Made by a program: the position numbers and the translations under genes. A stretch of 64,000 nucleotides of DNA from UBA1930 sp943371535 (GTDB lineage: Bacteria; Bacteroidota; Bacteroidia; Chitinophagales; Chitinophagaceae): NCBI GenBank assembly GCA_943371535.1, contig CALRVE020000004.1, positions 102,625 through 166,624 of the forward strand, given 5' to 3'. This document shows, piece by piece, positions 8,578 through 17,252 of this stretch (position 1 is its first letter; every line of letters starts with the position of its first letter). The notes beneath the pieces are model-generated. The model was not told the DNA's origin. It worked only from the letters and a program-made list of their open reading frames with translations, and made no database searches.

Positions 8578-8765
8578 AAACACACAATTTTTTCAAGGCT
8601 GCAAAAGTAAAGGTTTGCAGTTGAAGCTGATTGATTTTGATGTAAGCTTAAAATACTGAAGATTTTGTTCCTTATAAAGTACTCATTATTGAACATTACG
8701 CTCTCTATAAGAAATACTTCTTTCAAAAAATTTTATACCAATAATTAATGTTTAACCACTTAAAA

Positions 8766-9383
8766 CTATTGCACAGGAGTTGCAACAGTCATTGCTTTTT
8801 GTTTGGCTATTTTTTCACGAATTTCTTTGATGCTGAAAAAGCGATACACTTCTGGAACTTTATCTCCCTCTTTTTCTAAGGTAGTAATATTATGATAAGG
8901 GCCTACAATAAATGCTTGTGTATTACTAGTTACTTTAACAGCAGTAAATGGTAAAACATAGTAATTTCTATTGGCAGCACTTACATTTTTACCTTCGGTT
9001 AATGCAATTAAAGAATCGATACTTTTTTTAATCATTTCCTGAGTAATCATTTTTGAAGTATCGGTAGGTGCACCAACTTCTGTATAATTTTGATAACTAC
9101 CAATAATGGTATCGTTTTTTGCATTGAGTAGATAATAGCCATTTTCTGGAATTTCAATGTCAACCGTTTTATCTACTTCGGTTACTTTAATCACTACTTT
9201 GTCGGCTGTATTGTACAGCATTTCTGTTTCTCCGCTTCCTGCACCATTTTTTACAACAACTGTTTTAGCAGCTAAATCTACTTTAGCATCACCTTTACTT
9301 AAAACCATAATTTTTTTCTCGTTATTGCTACAAGCTGTTAATGCAACAACTGCAAAGGCAAATAAACTTACATTCAATTTCAT
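8766..9383 (-). CDS. Putative lipoprotein, unknown function
   Basis: A 205-residue protein from ATG 9383, which gives a lipoprotein signal (MKLNVSLFAFAVVALTAC, cysteine at 18). The frame is open 36 codons further upstream, but that part runs through the sodA terminator and is unlikely to be translated. The mature part contains a beta-rich segment with DKVVIKVTEVDKTVDIEIP and ENGYYLLNAKNDTIIGSY, followed by a helical part ending EIREKIAKQKA. I do not recognise a family. It lies downstream of sodA, separated by a terminator. Confidence 0.75.
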   Translation of the reverse strand: MKLNVSLFAFAVVALTACSNNEKKIMVLSKGDAKVDLAAKTVVVKNGAGSGETEMLYNTADKVVIKVTEVDKTVDIEIPENGYYLLNAKNDTIIGSYQNYTEVGAPTDTSKMITQEMIKKSIDSLIALTEGKNVSAANRNYYVLPFTAVKVTSNTQAFIVGPYHNITTLEKEGDKVPEVYRFFSIKEIREKIAKQKAMTVATPVQ

Positions 9384-9410
9384 ATAAACAAGTTTTTCGA
9401 TAATTAAAAA

Positions 9411-9438
9411 ATCCTCATCAATTTTTGTTGATGAGGAT
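9411..9438 (-). terminator. Terminator of sodA
   Basis: ATCCTCATCAA pairs with TTGATGAGGAT; on the minus strand the stem is followed by six T. It lies 24 bases after the sodA stop. Confidence 0.87.
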
Positions 9439-9462
9439 CTAAAAGTAACTGTTTTTATAGAA

Positions 9463-10068
9463 TTATTTTGCAGCAGCAAAACGTTCTGCAACTTTTGTCC
9501 AGTTTACGGTATTCCAAATAGCCGCTAAATAATCAGGGCGTTTATTTTGATACTTCAAATAATAAGCATGTTCCCAAACATCCACACCTAAAATTGGAGT
9601 ACCTTTTACTTCTGCAACATCCATTAAAGGATTGTCTTGGTTGGGTGTAGAACTTACTTCTAATTTACCCTCTTTTACAATTAACCAAGCCCAACCACTA
9701 CCAAAACGAGTAGCACCTGCTGTAGCAAATTTGGTTTTAAATTCATCAAAACTGCCAAATGCTGCATTGATTGCTTCAGCCAATTCGCCAGTTGGTGCAC
9801 CACCTGCATTAGGAGCTAAACTTTCCCAAAAGAAAGTATGGTTCCAATGACCACCACCATTGTTACGAACTGCAGGAGAAATTGAACCAGCTGCTGCAAC
9901 CAATTCTTCAATGGTTTTATTTTCATGCTCGGTACCAGCAATTGCTTTGTTTAAATTATCTACATAAGCTTGATGGTGTTTACCATGATGTATTTGCATG
10001 GTCAAAGTATCAATATGTGGTTCTAATGCTTCATGAGCATACGGCAAAGCCGGTAATGTAAATGCCAT
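9463..10068 (-). CDS. sodA: Superoxide dismutase (Mn/Fe type, Mn-like)
   Basis: Dismutates superoxide to oxygen and hydrogen peroxide. The 201-residue protein starts at ATG 10068 (MAFTLPALPYAHEALEPHID). Metal ligands are in MQIHHGKHH, GGHWNHTFFW and DVWEHAYYL. NQDNPLMD is typical of the Mn-binding branch, but metal use cannot be proven from sequence. There is no signal peptide, so the enzyme is cytosolic. A -7-like box TACTTTTG lies 33 bases upstream of the start, and a terminator follows. Confidence 0.97.
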   Translation of the reverse strand: MAFTLPALPYAHEALEPHIDTLTMQIHHGKHHQAYVDNLNKAIAGTEHENKTIEELVAAAGSISPAVRNNGGGHWNHTFFWESLAPNAGGAPTGELAEAINAAFGSFDEFKTKFATAGATRFGSGWAWLIVKEGKLEVSSTPNQDNPLMDVAEVKGTPILGVDVWEHAYYLKYQNKRPDYLAAIWNTVNWTKVAERFAAAK

Positions 10069-10101
10069 ACTATAATTTTTACTTGTTTTAAAAATGAATA
10101 A

Positions 10102-10109
10102 CAAAAGTA
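10102..10109 (-). promoter_or_regulatory. -7 element of sodA promoter
   Basis: On the minus strand the sequence TACTTTTG fits TAnnTTTG. No clear -33 TTG at the standard spacing. Confidence 0.45.
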
Positions 10110-10175
10110 ACCTTTGATTGGGGAAAGATGAAATATGAAAGATGATTGTTTCTGAACTCGAAAAGTGAAGGAGGT

Positions 10176-11243
10176 TTATTGAACAACCAATTGAGTAGAA
10201 ATTTTCTTACCCAATTTTGCATTGGTTATAATAACCACATAATTACCTGTTGGAATAGCTTTTAGTGCAAATGAAATAGAGGTTTGTTTTTTAGCTAATT
10301 CAATTTTTTCAGTTTGCATTAACTGACCTTGCAGATTGCTAATTTGAACATTATAAAAACCCAATTCAGCATTTTTTAAGTTGATAGTCAAGTTACCTGA
10401 TTGTTGAATTGGATTAGGATAGAAGGTAACCGAACAAACTTTTTCTTCCTGATGTAGAATATTTGTTTTTTTCTTTTTACGAGATTTTACAACTATAACC
10501 TCACCTTGAAGGTCTGTGCTTAACCTTAAAACGATTGGCTCAGATTTGTTGATTGATTTTATTGCAACCTCTTTTTGTTCCATACCAACTGAAGAAACAA
10601 CTAATTCTTTCGATTTATTTGGAACATATAAATTAAAGATTCCATTTTCATCGCAAGCAGTTCCTATTGTTGTTCCTTTAATTAATACAGAAGCATAAGG
10701 AATTGGTTGTCCACTTTCGTTTACAACATTGCCAGATAAAATAATTCCTTTCATTCTTTTAAAGCTTTTATAAGAAACAGCTCCTCCTACTCTGAATACA
10801 ATATTCTCATCAGCAATTTTAGAATTTTGCTGTAAACGAACTAATGTGTCTCTCGAAATAGATTTTTCAGGTAAAATATTTGTATTTACCTTTTTAATAG
10901 GCTCAATTGTAGCTTGCGTTTTTTGTTGTTGACCAAAAAGTTTAGAGCTAGGTTTTATAGAAAGTAAAAAAGCAGGTAAAGCAAATTGAAAGAAATATTT
11001 AAGCCAATGAATTTTCTTTTTAGGAATCAATATATCTCTATCTAACTGCTCAGTTGTAAATCTTCCACACACATTATCCTTTTTATTGGAAAAGAAATTG
11101 ATCAACTCTGCATCGGTCATTGCAGTAAAATCTACCACCGTTTTTTCACAGCTTAAACAATGCCTGCCTTGTGCATTGGGTTGCATGGCATTCCAATTTT
11201 CATGGCAGCTTTGTGGTATTTCTATGTTTAAATATTTACCCAT
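10176..11243 (-). CDS. Cys-cluster/membrane-anchored CarboxypepD-regulatory-like protein with sorting-type C-terminus
   Basis: A 355-residue protein with an unusual order of parts. Residues 10-60 hold four cysteines in a likely metal-binding unit (SCHENWNAMQ, GRHCLSCEKTVVDF, NVCGRF). One membrane segment lies near 80-100 (YFFQFALPAFLLSI). At 165-245 there is a carboxypeptidase-regulatory-like beta-sandwich (GNVVNESGQPIPYASVLIKG). Residues 270-355 look like a T9SS type A tail (VTFYPNPIQQSGNL, then GNYVVIITN). There is no N-terminal signal peptide, so the Cys unit would be cytosolic and the rest periplasmic. The likely role is sensing or envelope assembly; no enzyme motif is seen. Confidence 0.75.
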   Translation of the reverse strand: MGKYLNIEIPQSCHENWNAMQPNAQGRHCLSCEKTVVDFTAMTDAELINFFSNKKDNVCGRFTTEQLDRDILIPKKKIHWLKYFFQFALPAFLLSIKPSSKLFGQQQKTQATIEPIKKVNTNILPEKSISRDTLVRLQQNSKIADENIVFRVGGAVSYKSFKRMKGIILSGNVVNESGQPIPYASVLIKGTTIGTACDENGIFNLYVPNKSKELVVSSVGMEQKEVAIKSINKSEPIVLRLSTDLQGEVIVVKSRKKKKTNILHQEEKVCSVTFYPNPIQQSGNLTINLKNAELGFYNVQISNLQGQLMQTEKIELAKKQTSISFALKAIPTGNYVVIITNAKLGKKISTQLVVQ

Positions 11244-11370
11244 TATTTATTTTGACAATCATTTAAAAATAATGCTGCATGGTACATTCATATAAAACTT
11301 TACAATTTGATTACAATTGTGTACGCAGCTATAACATTCAATATTATGTCTTACTCCTAAAATACTTGCA

Positions 11371-11904
11371 ATGAAATTGGCCATACTCATTCTTTCTCTA
11401 GCAATGACTGGAGGTAAATACTGCACTTATAGAGGCACAGATGAAAACTACAAAGTATTAGGACAAAAACCCATTTACAGTAATGATCCAAGCTTAAAAC
11501 AAGTACGTTTAGATACACCGCATGCTGTAAAAAATGCTGGAAATATTTATGCTTATCAAAATTATTTATTGCAATGTGAAATAAGTGAAGGTATTCATGT
11601 GATTGACAATAGCAATCCTGCAAATGCCCGAAGAATTTCATTTATTAAAGTATTGGGTTGCAACGAAATTTCTATTAGAAACAATTTCTTATACACCAAT
11701 AGTTTTAACGATATGGTTACTATAAACATTAGCAATATGGCTCAACCTGTAGAAACAGCAAGAATTGCAAAAGCTTTTTCAGTAAAAGGTTATTTACCCG
11801 AACCACCTGAAAACGGCTATTATGAATGTGTTGATTTAAGTAAAGGTGTTGTAATTGGCTGGGAGAAAGATTCGGTAAAATATAATGGTTGTTACAAATT
11901 TTAA
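11371..11904 (+). CDS. LVIVD-repeat protein, N-terminal half of a split gene
   Basis: A 177-residue exported protein (signal MKLAILILSLAMTGG) containing LVIVD-type repeats: LLQCEISEGIHVIDNSNPAN and FLYTNSFNDMVTINISNMAQ. It closes with KGVVIGWEKD. As I recall them, single-chain relatives in Bacteroidota continue from this GWE motif into a second block of repeats; here the gene ends 13 codons later, and that block is encoded by the next gene, nine bases downstream. The function of LVIVD beta-propeller proteins is unknown; they are surface or periplasmic. Confidence 0.8.
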   Translation: MKLAILILSLAMTGGKYCTYRGTDENYKVLGQKPIYSNDPSLKQVRLDTPHAVKNAGNIYAYQNYLLQCEISEGIHVIDNSNPANARRISFIKVLGCNEISIRNNFLYTNSFNDMVTINISNMAQPVETARIAKAFSVKGYLPEPPENGYYECVDLSKGVVIGWEKDSVKYNGCYKF

Positions 11905-11913
11905 AACTTACGT

Positions 11914-12657
11914 ATGAAAAAAACATTGTTATTCATAGTCCTTGTATTTATTATTGGAATGATTGCTTGTGAAAAATCTGGCGAATCTTCCGCCGCTGGT
12001 AATAGTGTAGGAATCGGAGGTTCTTTAGCAAGATTTACCATTGTAAATAATTTTTTATACATAGCCGATGATAGAAAGTTGAATATATACAATATAACCA
12101 ATGCTTCATCGCCACAATTAATAGGTTTTGTATATGTAGATGAATTGATAGAAACCATTTATCCTTATGGTAATAATTTGTTTTTAGGTGGTCAACAGGG
12201 CATGTACATTTATAGTTTAGCAAATCCTGAAAGACCTGTAAAACTATCGCAAGCAGTACATGTAAGAGCTTGTGACCCTGTAGTAGCTAAAGATACTTTT
12301 GCATTTGTTACTTTAAGAAGTGGTACACGTTGTGGTACTGCTACCAATGCTTTATATACCTATGGTATTGGTACTATTACAGCTCCTAAACTATTAAATA
12401 CTTTAGAACTGCCTACCCCAAAAGGGTTGGGTTATAAAGACAGTACATTATTTGTTTGTTGCGAAGACAGTGGATTAGCGGTGATTAATATAAAAAATGC
12501 CAATACACCTATAGTAAAGAAATACATTAAAGGCAATTCTTTTAGCGATGTAATTTGTTTAGGAAACACATTGGTGTGCTTGGTAAAAACAGGGATTAAT
12601 TTATACGATATTACAGACGTAAACAATATTACTTTAATTAACACAATAGCCAATTAA
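11914..12657 (+). CDS. LVIVD-repeat lipoprotein, C-terminal half of a split gene
   Basis: A 247-residue lipoprotein with signal MKKTLLFIVLVFIIGMIAC (cysteine 19). After a Ser/Gly linker it starts with GIGGSLARFTIVNNFLYIAD, the stretch that in single-chain LVIVD relatives follows the GWE motif. Further repeats are seen in KLNIYNITNASSPQLIG, GMYIYSLANPERPVKL and GLAVINIKNANTP. Having its own lipoprotein signal shows that this half is a functional gene, not a frameshift remnant. It overlaps the stop of the convergent FAD oxidoreductase by four bases. Confidence 0.8.
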   Translation: MKKTLLFIVLVFIIGMIACEKSGESSAAGNSVGIGGSLARFTIVNNFLYIADDRKLNIYNITNASSPQLIGFVYVDELIETIYPYGNNLFLGGQQGMYIYSLANPERPVKLSQAVHVRACDPVVAKDTFAFVTLRSGTRCGTATNALYTYGIGTITAPKLLNTLELPTPKGLGYKDSTLFVCCEDSGLAVINIKNANTPIVKKYIKGNSFSDVICLGNTLVCLVKTGINLYDITDVNNITLINTIAN

Positions 12658-14114
12658 GGCAATTGTGTAGGTATTAATCTGCCACCTTCGTTTGCACCTC
12701 TATCGCCACTTTCATGGTATTCGGCATCTTGATTTACGTTCCAAACATCGTATAATTCATTGCCTGCAATAATATTTTTTGCAGCCAGCATAGCTGTCAT
12801 CATACTATGATCTTGATTATTGTATTTGTGCATTCCATTTCGCCCAACCAAATACAAACCACTATAATTTTTTAATGCTGCTCTTATTTGATTGATGTGT
12901 TCTTTATACAATTGATCGTAGACAGGATAAGCTTTTACTTGCCTTACCACATAACCATCTACCACATTAGCTGCATCAATTAAGCCAATTTGTTGCATTT
13001 CTTTTTTAGCCAATTCTATTAAAGTTTCGTTGCTACTTTGCCACATGCCATCGCCTTCAAAACAAAAATATTCTAAGCCATAACAAGCCATAGAATCATC
13101 AGGCACCATAAAAGGGCTCCAACTTTTAAAATTTTGAATTCTGCCTACTTTAACACTAGGGTCATGAATGTAAATCCAGTTATCGTTAAAAGAATCTTTA
13201 TCTTTTGTAATGAGTACTACTGTTAAAAAATCTCTATAACTCAATGCCAATACAGCTTTTTGAGCAACTACTGGTAAAGTTGGTTGTAAAAAAGGCAACA
13301 AATCTTTTATAGCTGCCGATGATAATACATAATCGAAATTGGTTTGTGCAGGTTGATTATGAAAACCAATAGTCCATTGATTATTTTTAAATGAAAGTCC
13401 ACTTACGTCATGATGCATTAAAATTTCAACACCCATTTTCAAACATTTATCTCTACAGGTTTCCCACATCATACCAGGGCCTTTTGCAGGATAACGAAAC
13501 GAATCAATCAAGGTTTTAATTACACCACTTTTGTTCTCTGAATTGGGTTTAATGAATGCATGTTTTATTGCACTACTGAGCGATAATCCTTTGATACGTT
13601 GAGCAGCCCAATCGGCTGAAATTTCTTTGCAACTAATGCCCCAAACTTTTTCGGTATAGGTTTTAAAAAAAATATTGAAGAGTCGTTTACCAAATTGATT
13701 GCTTACCCAATCTTCAAAATTGGTAGGATTTTTTACAGGATTGATTTTAGCTTGCAAATAACTAAACATACACAAGGCACTTTCTACAATACCCAATTTT
13801 TGTAATGCTTCAAATGCAGCTAATGGATAAGAGAAAAACTTTTTATTGTAATAAATACGGCTGCTTCTTGGTCGCTCTAATAAATCATCGCCTAAAATTT
13901 CGGTCCAAAAATCTTCTACTTCTTTGCTTTTACTAAAAAACCGATGTCCACCAATGTCAAAATGAAAGCCTTTATAATTTTCTGTTCTAGAAATTCCTCC
14001 TACATAATGAGCATCTTTTTCAAATACTGTAGTTGCAATACCTGCTTTGCCCAATAAATAAGCAGCAGTTAAACCAGCCGGACCAGCACCAATAATTGCA
14101 ACACGTGTATTCAT
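12654..14114 (-). CDS. NAD(P)/FAD-dependent oxidoreductase (UDP-galactopyranose mutase/amine oxidase-like)
   Basis: A 486-residue flavoprotein with the N-terminal dinucleotide-binding motif GAGPAGLTAAYLLGKAG. This is followed by the flavin-contact stretch VGGISRTENYKGFHFDIGGH and the late FAD motif GLYLVGRNGMHKYNNQDHSM. The family is related to UDP-galactopyranose mutase and protoporphyrinogen oxidase; members often sit in polysaccharide or glycolipid loci, but the substrate here is unknown and no such genes adjoin it. There is no signal peptide. It is transcribed away from the repeat-filled 14.1-14.7 kb gap. Confidence 0.85.
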   Translation of the reverse strand: MNTRVAIIGAGPAGLTAAYLLGKAGIATTVFEKDAHYVGGISRTENYKGFHFDIGGHRFFSKSKEVEDFWTEILGDDLLERPRSSRIYYNKKFFSYPLAAFEALQKLGIVESALCMFSYLQAKINPVKNPTNFEDWVSNQFGKRLFNIFFKTYTEKVWGISCKEISADWAAQRIKGLSLSSAIKHAFIKPNSENKSGVIKTLIDSFRYPAKGPGMMWETCRDKCLKMGVEILMHHDVSGLSFKNNQWTIGFHNQPAQTNFDYVLSSAAIKDLLPFLQPTLPVVAQKAVLALSYRDFLTVVLITKDKDSFNDNWIYIHDPSVKVGRIQNFKSWSPFMVPDDSMACYGLEYFCFEGDGMWQSSNETLIELAKKEMQQIGLIDAANVVDGYVVRQVKAYPVYDQLYKEHINQIRAALKNYSGLYLVGRNGMHKYNNQDHSMMTAMLAAKNIIAGNELYDVWNVNQDAEYHESGDRGANEGGRLIPTQLP

Positions 14115-14236
14115 TTATCTTTTTCTTGGGGGCGTGAAAATATTACTAACGCATGAAATTATGAAAATGAAATTTTTTTAATTTATGAACTACCTGAATT
14201 ATTTGGCAAAAAAGAATAGAAACCACAACAAAATAA

Positions 14237-14701
14237 CTCAGTGAAACTCCTTTGCTTTGTTGCTCTGTGGTTAAATATTGCTCACAGATAACACGGATTT
14301 ACACAGAATTTCTTTTACAGAGAAAAGAAATCACAACGCATCAATGGCACCTAGTTCACAAGGAAAAAACTCAGTGAAACTCCTTTGCTCTGTTGCTCTG
14401 TGGTTAAATATTGCTAATAGGTAACCCCTTACCACGGAGTTAAGGAGTACACAAAGTAGCACAGAGAAACTTTAGAAAAGAAAAACACAACAACTCAACT
14501 GCACAAAGTTGCACATCGAAACAACTCCGTGAAACTCCTTTGCTCTCTTGCTCTGTGGTTAAATATTGCTCACAGATAACACGGATTTACACAGAATTTC
14601 TTTTATAGAGAAAAGAAATCACTACGCATCAATGGCACCCAGTTCACAACAAAACATCTCAGTGAAACTCCTTTGCTCTGTCGCTTTGTGGTTAAATATT
14701 A
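14237..14701. repeat. Duplicated 288-bp block of CACAGAG/CTCTGTGG-type intergenic repeats
   Basis: A unit of about 46 bases (beginning CTCAGTGAAACTCCTTTG and ending GGTTAAATATTGCT) occurs at 14237, 14370, 14525 and 14658. The spacing is 133, 155 and 133 bases, so a 288-bp block is present about one and a half times. Between copies one and two, and again between copies three and four, there is the same 88-base spacer (CACAGATAACACGGATTTAC onward). The 624-bp gap 14115-14738 has no gene that I can see. Confidence 0.85.
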
Positions 14702-14738
14702 CCAAAAGCAATTATTTTCGTTTCTCTAAAATAGAATC

Positions 14739-15194
14739 ATGCAAATACAGTGGATATGTAAATATTTCAATGATTTATTGGTAACAGAATTGTATGCTAT
14801 TATTCGATTACGCAATGAAGTATTTGTGGTTGAACAAAATTGTGTTTTTCAAGATGCCGATAATAAAGATCAACAGTGTTTTCATGTAATGGGTTTTATT
14901 AACAATGAACTGGTTGCTTACACAAGACTTTTAGACAAAGGCATTGCATATAATTATGCTTCCATTGGTAGGGTTGTTACCAACCCAAACTATAGAAATA
15001 AAGGTGCTGGTAAATTATTAATGCAACAATCTATTGAGCAGTGCTACACCCTATTTGGGAAACAACCCATTAAAATTGGAGCTCAATTATATTTAAAAAA
15101 ATTTTACGAAAGTTTTGGTTTTGAACAAAGCAGCGATGTGTACGATGAAGATGGAATTGACCATATTGAAATGATAAAACCATCAAATGCTTAA
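14739..15194 (+). CDS. elaA: ElaA-type GNAT acetyltransferase
   Basis: A 151-residue GNAT-fold protein with the ElaA N-terminal signature YAIIRLRNEVFVVEQNC and acetyl-CoA-binding stretch IGRVVTNPNYRNKGAGKLLM. It ends with YESFGFEQSSDVYDEDGIDH, also typical of ElaA. ElaA is a predicted N-acetyltransferase without a settled substrate. It is cytosolic. The stop overlaps the start of the DUF2809 gene by eight bases, so the two are probably translated from one message. Confidence 0.9.
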   Translation: MQIQWICKYFNDLLVTELYAIIRLRNEVFVVEQNCVFQDADNKDQQCFHVMGFINNELVAYTRLLDKGIAYNYASIGRVVTNPNYRNKGAGKLLMQQSIEQCYTLFGKQPIKIGAQLYLKKFYESFGFEQSSDVYDEDGIDHIEMIKPSNA

Positions 15195-15576
15195 ACGAAG
15201 AATGATTTATAGTTTGCTGTTTTTAGTAACCATTCCTATTGGTTTGGCTACTAGAAAAAAGCCTGAATGGTTTTACGAACCCATTGCAAAATATGGAGGT
15301 GATATTTTATGGACGAGTTTATTCTTCTTTTTATTCAGAATTATTTTGCCTACTAAAAAATTAGTAACTATTTTATGTTACACTTATGCTTTTGCTGTAA
15401 GTATAGAAATATCGCAACTATATCATGCCAATTGGATAGATGATATTAGAAGAACTTTTTTGGGAAAAATGATTTTAGGTTTTGGCTTTTTATGGAGTGA
15501 TTTAATTTGTTATGCCATTGGTGCTTTATTGGGTTGGGTTCTTGCAACTTTAATAGAAAAGAAATCGTCTATTTAG
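15187..15576 (+). CDS. DUF2809 family membrane protein
   Basis: A 129-residue membrane protein with four hydrophobic segments. It carries the DUF2809 features FAVSIEISQLYHANWIDDIRRT and GFGFLWSDLICYAIGALLG. Function is unknown. It starts inside the end of elaA, a pairing that suggests one operon. Confidence 0.88.
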   Translation: MLKRRMIYSLLFLVTIPIGLATRKKPEWFYEPIAKYGGDILWTSLFFFLFRIILPTKKLVTILCYTYAFAVSIEISQLYHANWIDDIRRTFLGKMILGFGFLWSDLICYAIGALLGWVLATLIEKKSSI

Positions 15577-15595
15577 TTACAAAAATCCCTAACTA

Positions 15596-15694
15596 ATGAA
15601 AAAAGATATCACCGCCGCCGATGATGCAACAGAAATTGCATTTGTTGTTGTAGGAATTGTTGTATTGTCTGTTGTAGCCATTTTTGTGCATTAG
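15596..15694 (+). CDS. Possible 32-residue single-span membrane peptide
   Basis: A short frame from ATG 15596 codes for a charged N-terminus (MKKDITAADDATEIA) followed by an uninterrupted hydrophobic span (FVVVGIVVLSVVAIFVH). It starts 19 bases after the DUF2809 stop on the same strand. The sharp charged/hydrophobic division is protein-like, but no homologue is known to me. The remaining 15695-15875 has no visible feature. Confidence 0.4.
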   Translation: MKKDITAADDATEIAFVVVGIVVLSVVAIFVH

Positions 15695-15875
15695 TAGTAA
15701 TAATAGTAGGTACACAAAAAGTACTCTCTTTAACTACTATACTTTTCATTTTTTCAAACACCTCTCTACAGACCTATTAGGCTAGTGTGCTAATTTTATT
15801 GATTAACTTTTAGCAGTTGGCTGAATTTATTACTTGTATTGATTTTTTGTTGGTTCATTTTATCTTCACCGCCTT

Positions 15876-16922
15876 ATGACAGGTATTAAAAACGTAGAAC
15901 TACTTCAAGCAATTGTACATAAAGTTGGTAACCCTACAAGAGGAGAAGCATTAAAAATATCAGCCAATACATTATCGTTAAACGATACATTGGTTCGTGA
16001 TTTATTGGCTCAATATTTTTTATCTCCCTTTAACGAGCATGAACAATATCATTTTACACACATGAGTGATATTAACATGAACGAAGTATACACTTATGTA
16101 ACACAACTATTTCATCAACCAAAAAGTTTTGTAGAACAAAGTGTTCTATTGGCTAATTACCTATACCATAAAAGTACTCATGCTAAAGTAAAAGAAGGCG
16201 AATTATATGTAGTACATTTTAACGATGTTCCTTTTAATAACGAAACTGTTGAAGCCATTGGTTTATTTAAAAGCGAAAGCAAAGAAACTTTTTTAAAAGT
16301 ATTTCCACATGGGCAAAGTTTAGAAGTAGCTGCCGAAGATGGCATAAACATTAATAAGTTAGATAAAGGCTGCTTAATTATAAAACAACATGCTGCCGAG
16401 GGTTATATAGTTTTGGCAGTAGATAATACCAATAAACAAAATGATGCTCAATATTGGATGGATGATTTTTTACAAATAGAAAGATTGGCTAATAACTATC
16501 ATCATACCAACGATATGTTGAGTATGTGCAAACTTTTTATTCATAACGAACTGAATGAAAAGTTTGAAATAAATAAGCCTGAGCAAATTGATATGTTGAA
16601 TAGAAGCATGGAATATTTTAAAACCAAAGAACAATTTGAGTTAGAAGATTTTGCCAAAGAAGTTATTCATCACGATGAAGTAATTGATGCTTTTACTCAA
16701 TATAAACAAGTGTATGAAAAAGCTAAACAAGTACAAATAGACGATAGTTTTGATATTCATTTAAGTGCTGTAAAAAAGCAAGAGAAAAACTTTAAATCTA
16801 TTCTTAAACTCGATAAAAACTTTCATGTATATATACATGGTAGAAGAGATTTAATTGAAAGAGGAATAGATGAAATGAGTGGCAAAAAATACTATAAACT
16901 CTACTTTGATGAAGAGAGTTAG
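15876..16922 (+). CDS. 37-kDa nucleoid-associated protein (NdpA/YejK family)
   Basis: A 348-residue member of the NdpA (pfam04245) family, which binds the nucleoid in proteobacteria. Visible features are the N-terminal VELLQAIVHKVGNPTRGEAL, the central GCLIIKQHAAEGYIVLAVDNTNKQNDAQYW and the C-terminal RRDLIERGIDEMSGKKYYKLYF, the last typical of the Bacteroidota branch. A role in chromosome structure is known for the family only. The gene is followed by the 16941-17228 palindromic element. Confidence 0.85.
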   Translation: MTGIKNVELLQAIVHKVGNPTRGEALKISANTLSLNDTLVRDLLAQYFLSPFNEHEQYHFTHMSDINMNEVYTYVTQLFHQPKSFVEQSVLLANYLYHKSTHAKVKEGELYVVHFNDVPFNNETVEAIGLFKSESKETFLKVFPHGQSLEVAAEDGININKLDKGCLIIKQHAAEGYIVLAVDNTNKQNDAQYWMDDFLQIERLANNYHHTNDMLSMCKLFIHNELNEKFEINKPEQIDMLNRSMEYFKTKEQFELEDFAKEVIHHDEVIDAFTQYKQVYEKAKQVQIDDSFDIHLSAVKKQEKNFKSILKLDKNFHVYIHGRRDLIERGIDEMSGKKYYKLYFDEES

Positions 16923-16940
16923 TATAGTTGAAAATAAAAG

Positions 16941-17228
16941 AGGCTGTATTAAAAGTATCATTGACTGTCATATCCGATAGCTATCGGATGAGTAATCAAT
17001 TTCTGCTTCGCAGAAAAGCATTTTGAAAATCACATAATTGCCACGGATGTACGGAAAATCACGGATTCGTTGATATTGATTATTATATACTCCGTGCTAA
17101 TCCGTACATCCGTGGCAATAAAAAAATCAGTTGTTTACAAATGGTTTTCAATGATTTACAATATCCGTCATTGTCAGCCGATAGCTATCGGCTCAATGTG
17201 ACAAATTTGATTGCTTTTAAGACAGCTT
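16941..17228. repeat. 288-bp nested inverted-repeat element (MITE- or REP-like)
   Basis: Outer arms AGGCTGTATTAAAAG (16941-16955) and CTTTTAAGACAGCTT (17214-17228) are inverted. Inside each arm is an 18-bp palindrome around CCGATAGCTATCGG (16972-16989 and 17176-17193). At the centre a perfect 19-bp inverted repeat starting ATTGCCACGGATG lies at 17037-17055 and 17101-17119. A small hairpin (TTCTGC TTC GCAGAA) is at 17001-17015. It fills the gap between two convergent genes and could end both transcripts. No coding capacity is seen. Confidence 0.85.
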
Positions 17229-17252
17229 TTTTATAAAAAGTTGTAACTATAA

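Noticed and set aside
8641..8765. Looked for a gene or RNA between prfA and the downstream lipoprotein
   Set aside because: Only AT-rich sequence without stable hairpin, promoter box or protein-like frame.
12654..12657. Overlapping stop codons of convergent genes, possibly a frameshift or fusion
   Set aside because: Both genes have complete family-like ends; a four-base tail-to-tail overlap is ordinary in this window.
14237..14701. Regularly repeated units that could suggest a CRISPR array
   Set aside because: Units are about 46 bases with unequal 87- to 109-base spacers, and the spacers are themselves duplicated; no cas gene is near. It is a compound tandem duplication.
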